From the NCBI RefSeq assembly GCF_900107855.1, contig NZ_FNRJ01000001.1, forward strand, positions 555,640 to 619,639: 64,000 nt of DNA. The letters run 5' to 3'. Origin of the DNA: Marinobacterium iners DSM 11526 (GTDB taxonomy: Bacteria; Pseudomonadota; Gammaproteobacteria; Pseudomonadales; Balneatricaceae). Numbering within the stretch: position 1 is the stretch's first letter; every line of letters begins with the position of its first letter. Position numbers and translations under genes: made by a program. Below the pieces are notes generated by a model, which worked only from the letters and a program-made list of their open reading frames with translations, was not told where the DNA came from and made no database searches. Shown here one piece after another: positions 1-10,137 of the stretch.

Positions 1-138
1 AATATCCAGATCCGGTGCATGGACTTGCACGATTTCGACCACCATTCCCTTGAAGTCGTGCTCATTGTCACCAATCACCTTGATCGGATAGTCGGGATGA
101 GGAAATTCAATTTTGGGTGCTTTGGGTTCTGTACTCAT
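1..138 (-). CDS. ybeD: YbeD/UPF0250 (DUF493) family protein, partial
   Basis: The first 46 codons of a small protein that runs off the left edge. The visible residues contain [12 protein letters not shown] followed by an EIV strand, which fits the start of the DUF493 ferredoxin-like fold. E. coli ybeD lies between dacA and lipB, and this copy sits at the end of the dacA cluster, so lipB/lipA may follow outside the window (inference). The ATG at 136-138 overlaps the dat stop codon by four bases (ATGA), which points to translational coupling. The molecular role of the family is not firmly known. Confidence 0.85.
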   Translation of the reverse strand, partial: MSTEPKAPKIEFPHPDYPIKVIGDNEHDFKGMVVEIVQVHAPDLDI

Positions 139-1001
139 GAGCTCTCTCCGGTCATCAACCGGTGTTGGAAACGGGTAAACAGGGTAAACATGCGCTGCCA
201 CAGCGGGCCCCTAGCGCCATCGGCAACGGGGCATCCATCAATCTCCAGCACTGGCACAACTCCACGAGTGGAGCTGGAAATCCAGACCTCATCCGCACCG
301 GCCAGTTCATCCGGTCGTAAATCAACCTCTTGATAGGGGATGCCATTCTCGGCCGCCAGTTCCAGAATAAGTTCCCGCGTGGTACCACCCAGAATTTCCG
401 AACTGCGTTTGGGCGTATAGATCACGCCCTGACGTACCAGAAACAGGTTGCAGGAAGTACCCTCACTCAACAGACCATCGCGTACCAGCAAAGCTTCATC
501 AGCGCCTGCTTCGCGTGCCTGCTGCAGTACCAGAATATTGGGCAACAGACCGGTGGACTTGATATCACAGCGATGCCAGCGCAGGTCAGCAGTAACGATC
601 ACCTTGAAGCCCTGAACCTGCTCCGGGCCATCTGCATAGATGTCGCGGATCGGAGAGCAGCAGGCAAACACGGTTGGTTGCATCCGGTCGTCATAGGCAT
701 GGGTACGGTAACCAGCACTGCCACGGCTGATCTGTAGATAGACCGAGAGGTTACCGCCTCCGTTCCGACTGACAAGCTCATCCAAAATAGCCGCCCAGTC
801 ATACTCTGTCTCGATTCGGATGGCACGCAGGCTGTAGGCAAGACGGTCTAAATGTTGCTGCAGGCGAAAGCCAACCCCCTGATAGTAAGGGATCACTTCA
901 TACACACTGTCAGCAAACAGAAAGCCGCGATCAAACACAGAGATCTGTGCCCGATCCGCCGGCAGGTATTCACCGTTGAGGTAGACGATATCTTTATTCA
1001 T
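135..1001 (-). CDS. dat: D-amino-acid aminotransferase (PLP fold type IV)
   Basis: 288 residues, a normal length for class IV aminotransferases. The PLP lysine is K148 in [12 protein letters not shown], and the cofactor-binding glutamate is E180 in LLSEGTSCN; both lie close to the Bacillus D-aminotransferase positions (K145, E177). The enzyme would interconvert D-alanine and D-glutamate with 2-oxo acids, supplying D-amino acids for peptidoglycan, which suits its position behind the cell-wall genes. I chose the ATG at 1001 ([10 protein letters not shown]) over an in-frame TTG three codons upstream. A perfect 10-bp hairpin ends only ten bases before this start. A branched-chain aminotransferase or ADC lyase is less likely from the motif context but cannot be excluded. 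Confidence 0.85.
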   Translation of the reverse strand: MNKDIVYLNGEYLPADRAQISVFDRGFLFADSVYEVIPYYQGVGFRLQQHLDRLAYSLRAIRIETEYDWAAILDELVSRNGGGNLSVYLQISRGSAGYRTHAYDDRMQPTVFACCSPIRDIYADGPEQVQGFKVIVTADLRWHRCDIKSTGLLPNILVLQQAREAGADEALLVRDGLLSEGTSCNLFLVRQGVIYTPKRSSEILGGTTRELILELAAENGIPYQEVDLRPDELAGADEVWISSSTRGVVPVLEIDGCPVADGARGPLWQRMFTLFTRFQHRLMTGESS

Positions 1002-1010
1002 AAAACGCAA

Positions 1011-1039
1011 CTGCCCACATCAGTAGTAGATGTGGGCAG
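1011..1039 (-). terminator. Hairpin between dacA and dat, possible attenuator
   Basis: Perfect 10-bp inverted repeat (CTGCCCACAT and its complement) with a 9-nt loop. On the minus strand the stem is followed by a mixed tract (TTGCGTTTT) that runs into the dat start codon. It could be a weak terminator or an attenuator limiting read-through from dacA into dat. Confidence 0.55.
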
Positions 1040-1071
1040 CATAAACCGGATTCAAGGTTTTTGTCTGATTT

Positions 1072-2244
1072 TTAGCCGATCAAGCCAATGAAGAAAAGAA
1101 GTATCGCGTGCCAGATACGCTTGAACAGCCCGCCTTCAGGAATGGCTTCCAGCGCAACCAGGGGAACCGATGCCACGCGTTCTCCCTGAAGAGTTATCTG
1201 AACCTGCCCCAACACATCACCGCTGGCCACCGGGGCCTTAATCACCTTATCCAGCTCAATACTAGCTTCAAGCTGGTCGGTCTGGCCACGCGGAACGGTC
1301 ACGGCCAGGTTTTCGGCCACGCCAAGTCGAATCTGGTCGCGGCTGCCGGCCCAGACTTTTTCGTCACGCAGCACCTGTCCCGCTTCGTACAGCGCGTGGG
1401 TTCGGTAGTAACGGAAACCGTAAGACAGCAGCTTCTGGCTCTCCTGTGCCCTTACCTCTTCACTGCTGCTACCCATTACCACTGAGATCAGGCGCATATC
1501 ATCACGTTCGGCCGAGGCCACCAGACAGTAGCCGGCTTCGTCAGTATGACCGGTTTTGATGCCATCCACGCTATCATCACGCCACAGCAGCTTGTTGCGG
1601 TTGGGCTGACGTATATTGTTATAGGTAAAGTACTTTTGTGAATAGAGAGCGTAGTGCTGGGGGAATTCGTTAATCAGGGCCTTGCCCAGTTTTGCCAAAT
1701 CGATCGCCGTTGAATAATGGTCTTCTGCCGGCAGGCCAGTGGCATTCTCGAAATGGGTGTTTTCCATCCCCAGCAGGCGCGCATGCTGGTTCATCAAGTC
1801 AGCAAATGCCCGCTCGCTGCCGGCAATATGCTCGGCCAATGCAACTGAGGCATCGTTGCCTGACTGGATAATAACGCCGTGCAGCAGATCATCCACGCTG
1901 ACCTGCGTTCCTTCCTGGATAAACATGCGTGAGCCACCAGTACGCCAGGCCTTTTCACTCACCAGAACCATGTCTTCAAGTGCAATATTGCCCTTGGCAA
2001 TCTCGTATTCGACCACATAGCTGGTCATCATTTTGGTCAGACTGGCGGGCGGGAAGCGCTCATCTTCACGGTCTGCGGCGATGACATGTCCCGTATCGGC
2101 ATCCATCACCAGATAGGCACGCGCTGCAATCTGGGGCGGAGCCGGAATCAGGGCTGAAACCGCCTGGGCTGTGCTCGCCACCAGCATCAGCACCAGCAGG
2201 ACAGAAAGAGCGAAGAAGTGTTGAAGAGTGAGTCGTTGCGCCAT
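1072..2244 (-). CDS. dacA: D-alanyl-D-alanine carboxypeptidase (PBP5/6 family)
   Basis: 390 residues, matching the low-molecular-weight PBP5/6 family. An N-terminal signal peptide ends near VSA. The three penicillin-binding motifs are in order: SLTK at 68-71 (nucleophile S68), SGN at 128-130 and KTG at 230-232. A beta-rich domain follows (about 280-360), and the C-terminus (GLFKRIWHAILLFFIGLIG) is an amphipathic membrane anchor typical of PBP5. It trims the terminal D-Ala from pentapeptide stems in the periplasm. It lies 78 bp downstream of rlpA in the elongation cluster. The symbol dacC would be equally defensible. Confidence 0.95.
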   Translation of the reverse strand: MAQRLTLQHFFALSVLLVLMLVASTAQAVSALIPAPPQIAARAYLVMDADTGHVIAADREDERFPPASLTKMMTSYVVEYEIAKGNIALEDMVLVSEKAWRTGGSRMFIQEGTQVSVDDLLHGVIIQSGNDASVALAEHIAGSERAFADLMNQHARLLGMENTHFENATGLPAEDHYSTAIDLAKLGKALINEFPQHYALYSQKYFTYNNIRQPNRNKLLWRDDSVDGIKTGHTDEAGYCLVASAERDDMRLISVVMGSSSEEVRAQESQKLLSYGFRYYRTHALYEAGQVLRDEKVWAGSRDQIRLGVAENLAVTVPRGQTDQLEASIELDKVIKAPVASGDVLGQVQITLQGERVASVPLVALEAIPEGGLFKRIWHAILLFFIGLIG

Positions 2245-2322
2245 AGTCTCGTTACATCGTGGAAGTGAAGTCTTGCAGCAGTGACCCGCTGCCCGTACAA
2301 AGGTTCAACTCTACCCGCCGGT

Positions 2323-3168
2323 TCAGGGCAAGTCCACCAAGTGTGCGCCCGGATAACCCGCTGCCTTAAGCTGATCCAGAATCCAGCTCAGTGTATGACT
2401 GCCAGTCAGTGGACCCAGATGAACCCGGTAAAGGGTTCGCGCTTCACGCTGCACCGGGTTGATCTGAACCGGCTCTTGCAGCAGACCACGCAGACGTTCC
2501 GCAACATCCCGAGCACCAGATTCGGTTGAGAATGCCGCGATCTGCAACATGCGTCCAGTGATCGCAGCTTGATCAGCGCTGACCAGGCTGCGCCCTTCCT
2601 GCTCTCTGGACTGCGCCAGCACGGCACCGGTACTGCCTGGAATGATTGCCTCCACTTCAACTCGGGCCGTGCCCTTCTGCAGCATGTCCAGACGGTAGGC
2701 CGCCGCGTAGGACAGGTCGATTACTCGGTCATCATGAAATGGACCCCGGTCGTTAACCCGCACGACCACCTGACGGCCATTGTCGAGGTTCGTCACTCGA
2801 ACAAAACTGGGTAACGGCAGCGATTTGTGCGCCGCTGTCATCTGGTACATGTCGTATATTTCACCGTTCGAAGTGGTGTGGCCATGGAATTTTTTGCCAT
2901 ACCACGAGGCGTTGCCCCGCACACGATAACCTTCGGCATTCGGCAATACGTAGTAGCGCTTGCCAAGCACCTCATAGGGGCTTTTGTTGCCCCAGCGGCT
3001 GACCGGCTCGTAGCGCGGCACGGCATCCGGCACATGAGCCATACTGATCGCCTGATCAGGCCCACGATCATGCTTCATACTGTAACGACTGCTGCTGCCG
3101 CTGTCCTTGGAAGCGCAACCGCCCAGGGTCAGTGCTACTGCCAGCAGCGGCAACATCAGCCTTTTCAT
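2323..3168 (-). CDS. rlpA: Septal-ring lytic transglycosylase/lipoprotein RlpA
   Basis: 281 residues. The start is the ATG at 3168 (MKRLML), with an AGGGGC ribosome-binding site, rather than the longer frame that runs into mltB. A lipoprotein signal ends in LGGC with the lipidated Cys at residue 18. Residues about 85-165 form the RlpA double-psi beta-barrel (GNASWYG ... RVNDRGPF), and residues about 206-281 form a SPOR domain that binds denuded septal glycan. The family cleaves naked glycan strands during daughter-cell separation in Pseudomonas. The start lies two bases after the mltB stop, so the genes are coupled. Confidence 0.95.
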   Translation of the reverse strand: MKRLMLPLLAVALTLGGCASKDSGSSSRYSMKHDRGPDQAISMAHVPDAVPRYEPVSRWGNKSPYEVLGKRYYVLPNAEGYRVRGNASWYGKKFHGHTTSNGEIYDMYQMTAAHKSLPLPSFVRVTNLDNGRQVVVRVNDRGPFHDDRVIDLSYAAAYRLDMLQKGTARVEVEAIIPGSTGAVLAQSREQEGRSLVSADQAAITGRMLQIAAFSTESGARDVAERLRGLLQEPVQINPVQREARTLYRVHLGPLTGSHTLSWILDQLKAAGYPGAHLVDLP

Positions 3169-3169
3169 C

Positions 3170-4168
3170 TCAACGCCCCTGTGATTCACGTGCTTCACGA
3201 ATCGCCTGACTCAGCTCATACACCGCCATGGCATAGAGGTGGCTATGGTTATAGCGGGTAATGACATAAAAGTTATGCAGCCCGAACCAGTAATGCTCGC
3301 CGTCATCCATGGTCAGTTCCATCAGGGTTGCCTTCTGTTCCGGATCAAGGTTACGTCGCGTGGAGACACCTCGCGCCTCCCACTCGGCCAGACTGACTTC
3401 GGGCTTAAGGCCAGCATTAACCCATTGAGGGTCAGCCGGTTCATTCATGACCACGTTGGAACGTACCGGTTCACCGGCCTTCCAGCCATGCTTATTAAAA
3501 TAGTTGGCGACACTGCCAATGGCATCAACCTTGTTGCTCCAGATATTGCGCTTGCCATCAGCATCGAAGTCCACAGCGTAGTTGCGGAAACTCGAGGGGA
3601 TGAACTGGCCATACCCCATGGCACCGGCATAGGAACCCACCAGCTCAGTGGGATCGAGATCTTCCTCTCGCACCATCTGCATGAACTCGATCAGCTGTCC
3701 CCTGAAGAAATCAGCCCGTTTTGGGTAATCAAAGCCGAGTGTCGCCAGGGCATCCAGTACTCGATAACGTCCCATGATACGGCCGTAGCGAGTCTCGACA
3801 CCGATAATGGCAACGATAATCTCCGCCGGGACACCGTAGGTTTCTTCTGCTCGCTTGAGGGTGTCTTCATGCTCATTCCAGAAGCTGACTCCCTGACTGA
3901 TCCGGTTCGGTTCCACAAAAATCTTGCGATACTCACCCCAGGTCAGGCGGCGCTCCGCAGGGCGCGAAATCGCTTCCAGAATCGACTCCTGTCGCTGAGC
4001 TTCAGCCAGTACCTTACGCACTTCATCAGCATCAAAGCCCTGTTCAGCGAGCCTGGTTACTACGTCGTCGGCGAGTGGATGAGTGTCATATCCGTCAGCC
4101 GCATAACCTGTGCCTGCTCCGGCCAGCACCAGTCCCGTCAGCAGCAGTGTTCCGATCTTCTTGCGCAT
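3170..4168 (-). CDS. mltB: Membrane-bound/soluble lytic murein transglycosylase B
   Basis: 332 residues. Family 3 lytic transglycosylase that cleaves the MurNAc-GlcNAc bond with formation of a 1,6-anhydro ring. The catalytic glutamate is E125 in GVETRYG; GAMGYGQFIPSSF and the EF-hand-like DFDADGKRNIW are also present. The signal peptide (GTLLLTGLVLAGAG) has no lipobox cysteine, so a soluble periplasmic or Slt35-like form is expected rather than a lipoprotein. It is 12 bp downstream of rodA and immediately upstream of rlpA. Confidence 0.95.
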   Translation of the reverse strand: MRKKIGTLLLTGLVLAGAGTGYAADGYDTHPLADDVVTRLAEQGFDADEVRKVLAEAQRQESILEAISRPAERRLTWGEYRKIFVEPNRISQGVSFWNEHEDTLKRAEETYGVPAEIIVAIIGVETRYGRIMGRYRVLDALATLGFDYPKRADFFRGQLIEFMQMVREEDLDPTELVGSYAGAMGYGQFIPSSFRNYAVDFDADGKRNIWSNKVDAIGSVANYFNKHGWKAGEPVRSNVVMNEPADPQWVNAGLKPEVSLAEWEARGVSTRRNLDPEQKATLMELTMDDGEHYWFGLHNFYVITRYNHSHLYAMAVYELSQAIREARESQGR

Positions 4169-4180
4169 TCCATCTCTCCC

Positions 4181-5323
4181 TCAGCGGGTCAGCATCTGTC
4201 TGTGTGTCCTGATGGACATCAGTATGCCAAACCCCGCCATCAGCGTCACAATTGAGGTCCCGCCGTAACTGACCATTGGCAGGGGTACCCCCACCACCGG
4301 CAGCAACCCGGTCACCATTCCGATATTCACGAACACATATACAAAAAAAGTCAGCGTAATACTGCCGGCCAGCAGGCGAGAAAAGCTGTCTTGTGCCTGC
4401 ACCGCAATAATCAGCCCTCGAGCAATGATCAACAGGTATAGCGCCAGCAGAATCAATACGCCGGACATTCCCAGCTCTTCACCAATTACCGCAATAATGA
4501 AGTCGGTATGCGACTCCGGCAGGAAATCGAGCTGTGACTGGGTGCCATGCAGCCAACCCTTGCCCGGCAGGCCACCGGAGCCAATGGCGGTTTTGGACTG
4601 GATAATGTTCCAGCCTGCCCCCAGCGGATCACTTTCAGGGTCCAGGAAAGTAAGTACCCGCTGACGCTGATAGTCTTTCATAATGGCCCAGAGCGCCGGC
4701 AAGGCAGCCCCAACCAGTCCAAGGGCAATAAAAATCCAGCGCCAATAGACACCCGAAAGCAGAATAACGAACACACCTGAAGCCGCGATTAACAATGAAG
4801 TCCCAAGATCGGGCTGCTTCATGATCAAAGCGGTGGGGATTGCCAACAGTACCAGCGTACTGAGCAGATGCCGAAAAGTGGGTGGCAACTGTTGTCGCGT
4901 CAACCAGGCGGCAACCATCAAAGGCACCGCCAGCTTCATCAATTCTGAGGGCTGAAAGCGGAATCCCGGCAATTCCAACCAGCGCTGCGCACCCTTGGCA
5001 CCAACACCAAAGAACAGCACACCGAGCAGCAAACCAACCCCGGCTAGATAGGCCAGCGGAGCCAGAAACCGATAGGTTCTGGGCTGGATCTGTGCCAGCG
5101 CCAGGATGACCACAAAGCCGGCCCCCATTCTGACGGCCTGGCGCTTCACATAGCCAAAATCCTGCCCTGAGGCACTGTAGAGCACAAAAAGACCAAACCC
5201 ACACAGCAGCAGCAGTAACAGCAACAACCAACCATCCAGGTGGGTATAGCGCCAGAGCCCATTCGACCGTTGAAGGTGCACATTGCTGCCTGGCATGGTG
5301 CGTTGAAAGTCACGATTACTCAT
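4181..5323 (-). CDS. rodA: Rod-shape-determining peptidoglycan glycosyltransferase RodA
   Basis: 380 residues with about ten hydrophobic segments: a SEDS-family polymerase that acts with PBP2 in the elongasome. The N-terminal half carries GAKGAQRWLELPGFRFQPSE, the conserved SEDS stretch around the WL..G..FQPSE loop. The central periplasmic loop includes FLPESHTDFI, and the C-terminal GTSIV segment is also present. The start ATG at 5321-5323 overlaps the mrdA stop by four bases, coupling translation of polymerase and transpeptidase. Also called mrdB. Confidence 0.97.
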   Translation of the reverse strand: MSNRDFQRTMPGSNVHLQRSNGLWRYTHLDGWLLLLLLLLCGFGLFVLYSASGQDFGYVKRQAVRMGAGFVVILALAQIQPRTYRFLAPLAYLAGVGLLLGVLFFGVGAKGAQRWLELPGFRFQPSELMKLAVPLMVAAWLTRQQLPPTFRHLLSTLVLLAIPTALIMKQPDLGTSLLIAASGVFVILLSGVYWRWIFIALGLVGAALPALWAIMKDYQRQRVLTFLDPESDPLGAGWNIIQSKTAIGSGGLPGKGWLHGTQSQLDFLPESHTDFIIAVIGEELGMSGVLILLALYLLIIARGLIIAVQAQDSFSRLLAGSITLTFFVYVFVNIGMVTGLLPVVGVPLPMVSYGGTSIVTLMAGFGILMSIRTHRQMLTR

Positions 5324-7209
5324 GGTTTCACCTGCAGGTCATTGTTGTAATCGCCTACGAGCCAGGCATCCATCACTTCACGTGCAATGGGAGCTGCGGT
5401 ACTCGACCCACCGCCCCCATTTTCGACCACGACGGCCACAGCTATACGGGGATTATCCGCTGGCGCGAACGCAATAAACAGGGCATGGTCACGGTGCCGT
5501 TCTGCCAGTGCTTCAGCATCGTATTCCGCATCCTGCGCAATACCAACCACCTGGGCCGTACCGGTCTTGCCCGCGATACGATACCGCGCCCCTTGGGCGG
5601 AGCGGCGAGCAGTACCTTTTGCGCCATGCATGACCGACACCATGCCATCAATCACGTGATCCCAATGGTCAGGATTTTTGAGTACAACATCAGCCGGCTT
5701 TGGCTTGCGTCGGTAGATCGGATTAAACGGCACAGGGGTGTCTCCCAGCTCCGGCACCAGCCCCTGCAGCATATGCGGCTGTACCCAACGCCCACGGTTG
5801 GCCAACACGGAGGCTGTCGTTGCCAGCTGCAGTGGCGTCATAACCAGAAAGCCCTGTCCTATACTCAGGTTGATCGAGTCACCAGGGTACCAGGGCAGGC
5901 GACGATCATTCTCTTTCCACTCCCTCGAGGGCAGAAAGGAGGTAATGGCTTCCGGCAGGTCCAGACTGGTATCCGCCCCCACTCCGAAACGACCGAGGAA
6001 GTCTGACATCGGGTCAACGCCCATCTTGTGACCCACCTCATAGAACCAGACATCGCAGGATTCGGCCAGGGCATCGTTTAGATTGACCCAGCCATGGCCG
6101 CTACGCTTCCAGTCACGATAGCGGCGGCCATTCTGATTTATCTGATAGAAGCCGGGGTCCCAAACTCTTTTTTCTGGCGTAATCGTATCCGTTTCCAGTG
6201 CCGCCAGCGCGATGACCGGCTTGATGGTGGATCCCGGTGGATAACCGCCCCGCAGAGCACGGTTGAACAATGGCAGATCAATAGAGTCACGCAAAGCGCT
6301 GTAGTCACGACTGGAGATTCCGGTCACGAACAGGTTGGGGTCATAACCCGGTGTACTGACCAGTGCCAGTATTTCGCCGCTGCCTGGCTCAATCGCCACA
6401 ATGGAAGCTCGCCGTCCCTCTAACAGAGACTCGGAAAACTGCTGCAGGCGCAGATCCAGACTCAGCTGTATATTCTGTCCCGGCACCGGGTCTTCCCGTT
6501 CAAGCACGCGCAGAATACGCCCCCGGGCATTGGTCTCTACCTTCTGGAAACCCACTTGCCCGTGCAGAAGGTCTTCATAGAACCGCTCGATACCCAGCTT
6601 GCCAATATAGTGTGTGGCGGCATAGTTGATCGGGTCGACCTGCCCCAACTCACGCTCGTTTATCCTGCCTACATAGCCCAGCGCATGCGCCAGGGATTCT
6701 CCGTAGGGGTAGCGCCGGATCAGGTCAGCTTCAACCTGCACACCGGGGAGCCGATGGTAATTCAGTGAAATACGGGCGATTTCGTCTTCGCTCAGACCAA
6801 AACGTAACGGAACCGTTTCGAACGGTCGCCGGCGCTGTTGCAGACGCTGCTCGAAACGCTCGATATCACGCTCACTCAATTCAATCAGCTCGGCCAGTTC
6901 GGCCAGTGTGGTATCGAGATCCTGCACTTCCTCTTTCAGCAGAGTGATAGAAAAGTTGGGCTGGTTATCGGCCAACAGCACCCCGTTGCGATCATAGATA
7001 AGCCCTCGACGAGGGGCAACGGGCTGTAGCTGCACTCGATTTTTTTCGGATATGGCCGCATAGCGGTCAAACTCGATCACCTGCAGATAGTAAACGCGCC
7101 CAATCAGTATCAGCATCAACAACAGTACACAGCCGAAGGCAAAAGCGGCCCGGTTGGTAAAGGTGATGCTTTCCTGAGAATAGTCCTTCAAGCGCTCAAA
7201 GGGTGCCAT
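5320..7209 (-). CDS. mrdA: Penicillin-binding protein 2 (elongasome transpeptidase)
   Basis: 629 residues, a class B high-molecular-weight PBP. One transmembrane anchor (about 22-43) is followed by the pedestal domain with RRGLIYDRNGVLLADN (about 68-82). The transpeptidase motifs are STIK (S327-K330), SCD (384-386) and KTGTAQ (from K548). It crosslinks new glycan made by RodA along the side wall. It follows rlmH by nine bases and overlaps rodA by four, the usual rlmH-mrdA-rodA order of gammaproteobacteria. Confidence 0.97.
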   Translation of the reverse strand: MAPFERLKDYSQESITFTNRAAFAFGCVLLLMLILIGRVYYLQVIEFDRYAAISEKNRVQLQPVAPRRGLIYDRNGVLLADNQPNFSITLLKEEVQDLDTTLAELAELIELSERDIERFEQRLQQRRRPFETVPLRFGLSEDEIARISLNYHRLPGVQVEADLIRRYPYGESLAHALGYVGRINERELGQVDPINYAATHYIGKLGIERFYEDLLHGQVGFQKVETNARGRILRVLEREDPVPGQNIQLSLDLRLQQFSESLLEGRRASIVAIEPGSGEILALVSTPGYDPNLFVTGISSRDYSALRDSIDLPLFNRALRGGYPPGSTIKPVIALAALETDTITPEKRVWDPGFYQINQNGRRYRDWKRSGHGWVNLNDALAESCDVWFYEVGHKMGVDPMSDFLGRFGVGADTSLDLPEAITSFLPSREWKENDRRLPWYPGDSINLSIGQGFLVMTPLQLATTASVLANRGRWVQPHMLQGLVPELGDTPVPFNPIYRRKPKPADVVLKNPDHWDHVIDGMVSVMHGAKGTARRSAQGARYRIAGKTGTAQVVGIAQDAEYDAEALAERHRDHALFIAFAPADNPRIAVAVVVENGGGGSSTAAPIAREVMDAWLVGDYNNDLQVKP

Positions 7210-7218
7210 GGTGCGCCA

Positions 7219-7686
7219 CTATTTATGGTAAGGGTGGCCCTGGAGAATGGTCCAGGCACGGTAGAGCTGTTCAGCGAGTACCACTCGCACCAGCGGGTGC
7301 GGCAACGTAAGTGCAGACAACGACCACTTCTGATCGGCCAATGCAAGGGCTCGCGGATCAAGGCCATCAGGCCCACCGATCAGCAGGCTGATATTGCGGC
7401 CGTCCATGCGCCACTGTTCGGACTGCTCGGCCAGCTGTGGAGTTGACCAGGGGCGACCTTTCACATCCAGCGCCACCACCCGGTCCCCCTTGCCGATGGC
7501 CGCGAGCATGGCATCACCTTCACTGCGAATGGCGCGGGCGATGTCGGCATTCTTGCCTCGATGGCCCGGCGTCAGCTCCACCAACTCCAGCTGGAAGTCC
7601 GGCGGCAGGCGACGGGCATACTCGTTATAGCCCTCCTCAACCCAGGCAGGCACGCGGTTACCAACGGCAAGCAGGCGAATACGCAT
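7219..7686 (-). CDS. rlmH: 23S rRNA (pseudouridine-1915 N3)-methyltransferase
   Basis: 155 residues, the standard length for this SPOUT methyltransferase. The SAM-binding knot contains LIGGPDG (102-108), and the C-terminus keeps the [18 protein letters not shown] helix. It methylates pseudouridine 1915 in helix 69 of 23S rRNA on assembled 70S ribosomes. It lies ten bases after rsfS, another ribosome-associated factor. Confidence 0.97.
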   Translation of the reverse strand: MRIRLLAVGNRVPAWVEEGYNEYARRLPPDFQLELVELTPGHRGKNADIARAIRSEGDAMLAAIGKGDRVVALDVKGRPWSTPQLAEQSEQWRMDGRNISLLIGGPDGLDPRALALADQKWSLSALTLPHPLVRVVLAEQLYRAWTILQGHPYHK

Positions 7687-7696
7687 ACTTCAGTGC

Positions 7697-8050
7697 TTAC
7701 TCCTGCACAGGCTCTGCGCTGTCTTCGGCATCAAACCGCCACAGACGTTCCAGATCATAGAAGCTGCGTGCATCCGGCATCATCACATGTACGATCACAT
7801 CGCCCAGATCCACCAGTATCCAGTCACCCACCGCCTGGCCTTCGGTGCCCACGGGTTGCAGACCAGACGCCTTGACCTTGTCGAGCACCTCCTGTGCCAC
7901 GGACATCACGTGCCGCTTGGAAGTGCCGCTGGCGATAACCATGTAATCGGTCACACTGGACTTGCCGCGCACATCAATTTCAGTGATGTCACGGGCCTTG
8001 ATATCTTCCAGTGCACTGTGCACCAGTTCACGCAGTTGCTCAGTTTGCAT
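7697..8050 (-). CDS. rsfS: Ribosomal silencing factor RsfS
   Basis: 117 residues from the ATG at 8050 (MQTEQL); an in-frame extension reads into nadD and lacks family similarity. RsfS binds ribosomal protein L14 on the 50S subunit and blocks subunit joining in stationary phase or starvation. The family core [14 protein letters not shown] and the tail [16 protein letters not shown] are visible. The reading frame overlaps the end of nadD by 11 bases, as is common for nadD-rsfS-rlmH. Confidence 0.96.
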   Translation of the reverse strand: MQTEQLRELVHSALEDIKARDITEIDVRGKSSVTDYMVIASGTSKRHVMSVAQEVLDKVKASGLQPVGTEGQAVGDWILVDLGDVIVHVMMPDARSFYDLERLWRFDAEDSAEPVQE

Positions 8051-8717
8051 TAGCGCTTTGTACCTTCTCTTTTGAGTGAAAACCATAAAGTTCATGCAGG
8101 CTGATATAGTGCCACACCGGCTCAGGTAACAGATAGCGCGGCGACTGTCCGGACGCTATCAACTGCCTGATCTGGGTGGCGGATATCCCCAGCGGGGTTA
8201 ATTCCTGAATATGAATACGCCCTGAGGGCAATCCAAGCAGCTCCTTATGATCACGGCTTCGATGCTGCTGCAACAGCGCCTGCAGCACTGGGCTGAGATC
8301 ACTGTCAACATAGCCCGGCCGTGCAATAACCAGAATATGGGCATAATCCAGAAACGCCTGCCAACGGTGCCAACGCTCCAACGTCTGAAAGGCATCCATA
8401 CCCATGGTCATGACAATGGGGCAACCGGGCCCGCGCTCCTGCCGCAATGACTGCAGCGTCAGCAGTGAGTATGAAGGCTCATCCGCTTCGACTTCTCGCG
8501 CATCGGCACAAAGTGCCGGTTCGTCTGCCACTGCCAACTGCACCATTTCAAGCCGTTCACGCGCTGTGCAGCCGGGCCGACCACGGTGTACCGGCTCGCC
8601 GGAAGGGATCAGACAGACCTGTTCGACTTCAAGCCACTGCTGCAGTTCCAGCGCCGTACGCAGGTGGCCATTGTGAACAGGGTCGAAGGTTCCACCCATG
8701 AACACCAGCGGCGGCAT
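8040..8717 (-). CDS. nadD: Nicotinate-nucleotide adenylyltransferase
   Basis: 225 residues. It transfers AMP from ATP to nicotinate mononucleotide to make deamido-NAD. The nucleotidyltransferase signature [11 protein letters not shown] is at 8-18, and the C-terminal [11 protein letters not shown] replaces the common SSTxIR motif. The start ATG at 8715-8717 shares one base with the proA stop codon. Downstream it overlaps rsfS. Confidence 0.96.
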   Translation of the reverse strand: MPPLVFMGGTFDPVHNGHLRTALELQQWLEVEQVCLIPSGEPVHRGRPGCTARERLEMVQLAVADEPALCADAREVEADEPSYSLLTLQSLRQERGPGCPIVMTMGMDAFQTLERWHRWQAFLDYAHILVIARPGYVDSDLSPVLQALLQQHRSRDHKELLGLPSGRIHIQELTPLGISATQIRQLIASGQSPRYLLPEPVWHYISLHELYGFHSKEKVQSANAN

Positions 8718-9976
8718 CAGCTGCGAACCTGACCGTCACCCAGCACGATGTATTTTTCCGATGTCAGCCCTTCCAGCCCCACCGGACCCCGCGCATGGAT
8801 TTTGTCCGTGGAGATGCCGATCTCGGCGCCAAGACCATATTCGAAACCATCGGCAAAACGGGTCGATGCATTCACCATCACCGAGCTGGAATCCACCTCG
8901 CGCAGGAACGCACGCGCCTTGGTGTAGTTCTCGGTGATAATGGCATCGGTGTGCTGTGAACTGTGGCGATTGATGTGTGCAATCGCTTCATCCATGCCAT
9001 CCACAATCCGAATCGACAGAATCGGCGCCAGGTACTCGGTGTCCCAGTCAGCATCGGTGGCCGCATTCAGTCGCGGCAGCAGCGCAAGGGTACGCTCACA
9101 GCCACGCAACTCAACGCCCAGCTGCTCATAGTGCTCCGCCAGCTCCGGCAGCAGCTCACCGGCCACGGCCGCGTCAACCAGCAGGGTTTCCATGGTGTTG
9201 CAGGTGCCATAGCGATGCGTTTTGGCGTTGATGGCGATATTCAGCGCTTTGGTACGGTCGGCCTCGGCATCAATATACACATGGCAGATACCGTCCAGAT
9301 GCTTGATCACCGGCACGCGGGCATCGTTGCTGATCCGTTCGATCAGGCCCTTACCGCCACGTGGCACGATGACGTCGACATATTCAGGCATCGTAATCAG
9401 ACGGCCAACAGCCTCACGGTCTGTGGTTTCCACCACCTGTACCGCTTCATGAGGCAAGCCAGCAGCTTTCAGTCCTTCTGCGATGCAGGTTGCAATCGCC
9501 TGATTGGAATGGATCGCTTCCGACCCACCGCGCAGAATCGCCGCGTTGCCGGATTTCAGGCACAGGCTTGCCGCTTCGCAGGTCACATTGGGACGCGACT
9601 CGTAAATGATGCCGATAACCCCCAAGGGTACGCGCATCTTGCCAACCTGAATGCCGGACGGGCGATAGCTCATGTCGCGAATCGCGCCGATCGGGTCCGG
9701 CAGCGCCGCGACCTGGCGCAACCCCTCGATCATGCCGTCAATACGGGCCGGAGTAAGCTCAAGCCGGTCCAGCAATGCGTCATCCAGCCCTTTGTCGCGA
9801 CCGTTTTCCATATCGGTACGGTTTGCCTCTGCCAGCGCTTCACGGCGGGCATCAATCGCCTCAGCCATGGCCAGCAGAGCCTTGTTCTTACTGTCGGTGT
9901 CAGCACGGGCCATCAGACGTGAAGCCGCGCGTGCCTGTTCACCGAGTTGGGTCATATACTGTGCTACATCCATCAT
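8717..9976 (-). CDS. proA: Gamma-glutamyl phosphate reductase
   Basis: 419 residues. It reduces gamma-glutamyl phosphate with NADPH in the second step of proline synthesis. The active-site cysteine is C259 in [12 protein letters not shown], and the aldehyde dehydrogenase-type pocket includes [14 protein letters not shown] (123-136). Two ATGs stand in tandem at the start (9976 and 9973), so the exact first residue is uncertain by one codon. proA heads the run nadD-rsfS-rlmH-mrdA-rodA, as in Pseudomonas. Confidence 0.96.
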   Translation of the reverse strand: MMDVAQYMTQLGEQARAASRLMARADTDSKNKALLAMAEAIDARREALAEANRTDMENGRDKGLDDALLDRLELTPARIDGMIEGLRQVAALPDPIGAIRDMSYRPSGIQVGKMRVPLGVIGIIYESRPNVTCEAASLCLKSGNAAILRGGSEAIHSNQAIATCIAEGLKAAGLPHEAVQVVETTDREAVGRLITMPEYVDVIVPRGGKGLIERISNDARVPVIKHLDGICHVYIDAEADRTKALNIAINAKTHRYGTCNTMETLLVDAAVAGELLPELAEHYEQLGVELRGCERTLALLPRLNAATDADWDTEYLAPILSIRIVDGMDEAIAHINRHSSQHTDAIITENYTKARAFLREVDSSSVMVNASTRFADGFEYGLGAEIGISTDKIHARGPVGLEGLTSEKYIVLGDGQVRS

Positions 9977-10137
9977 CGTCTATCCGCTTGGACATTGTCA
10001 GCCGCACAGTATAACGCCAGTGACACAAAAGGTCTTTTGGTGCTGCAAAAAGCTGGTTTATGCTGCGGGGGTATTGCTGTGACCTTGAGATGATTGTTGC
10101 TATCATCGGACATCTATCTTTCGCTATCAGTCACCCG

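Noticed and set aside
3239..4255. 338-codon frame on the plus strand opposite mltB
   Set aside because: Complete antisense overlap with a gene that has all family motifs; a by-product of high GC.
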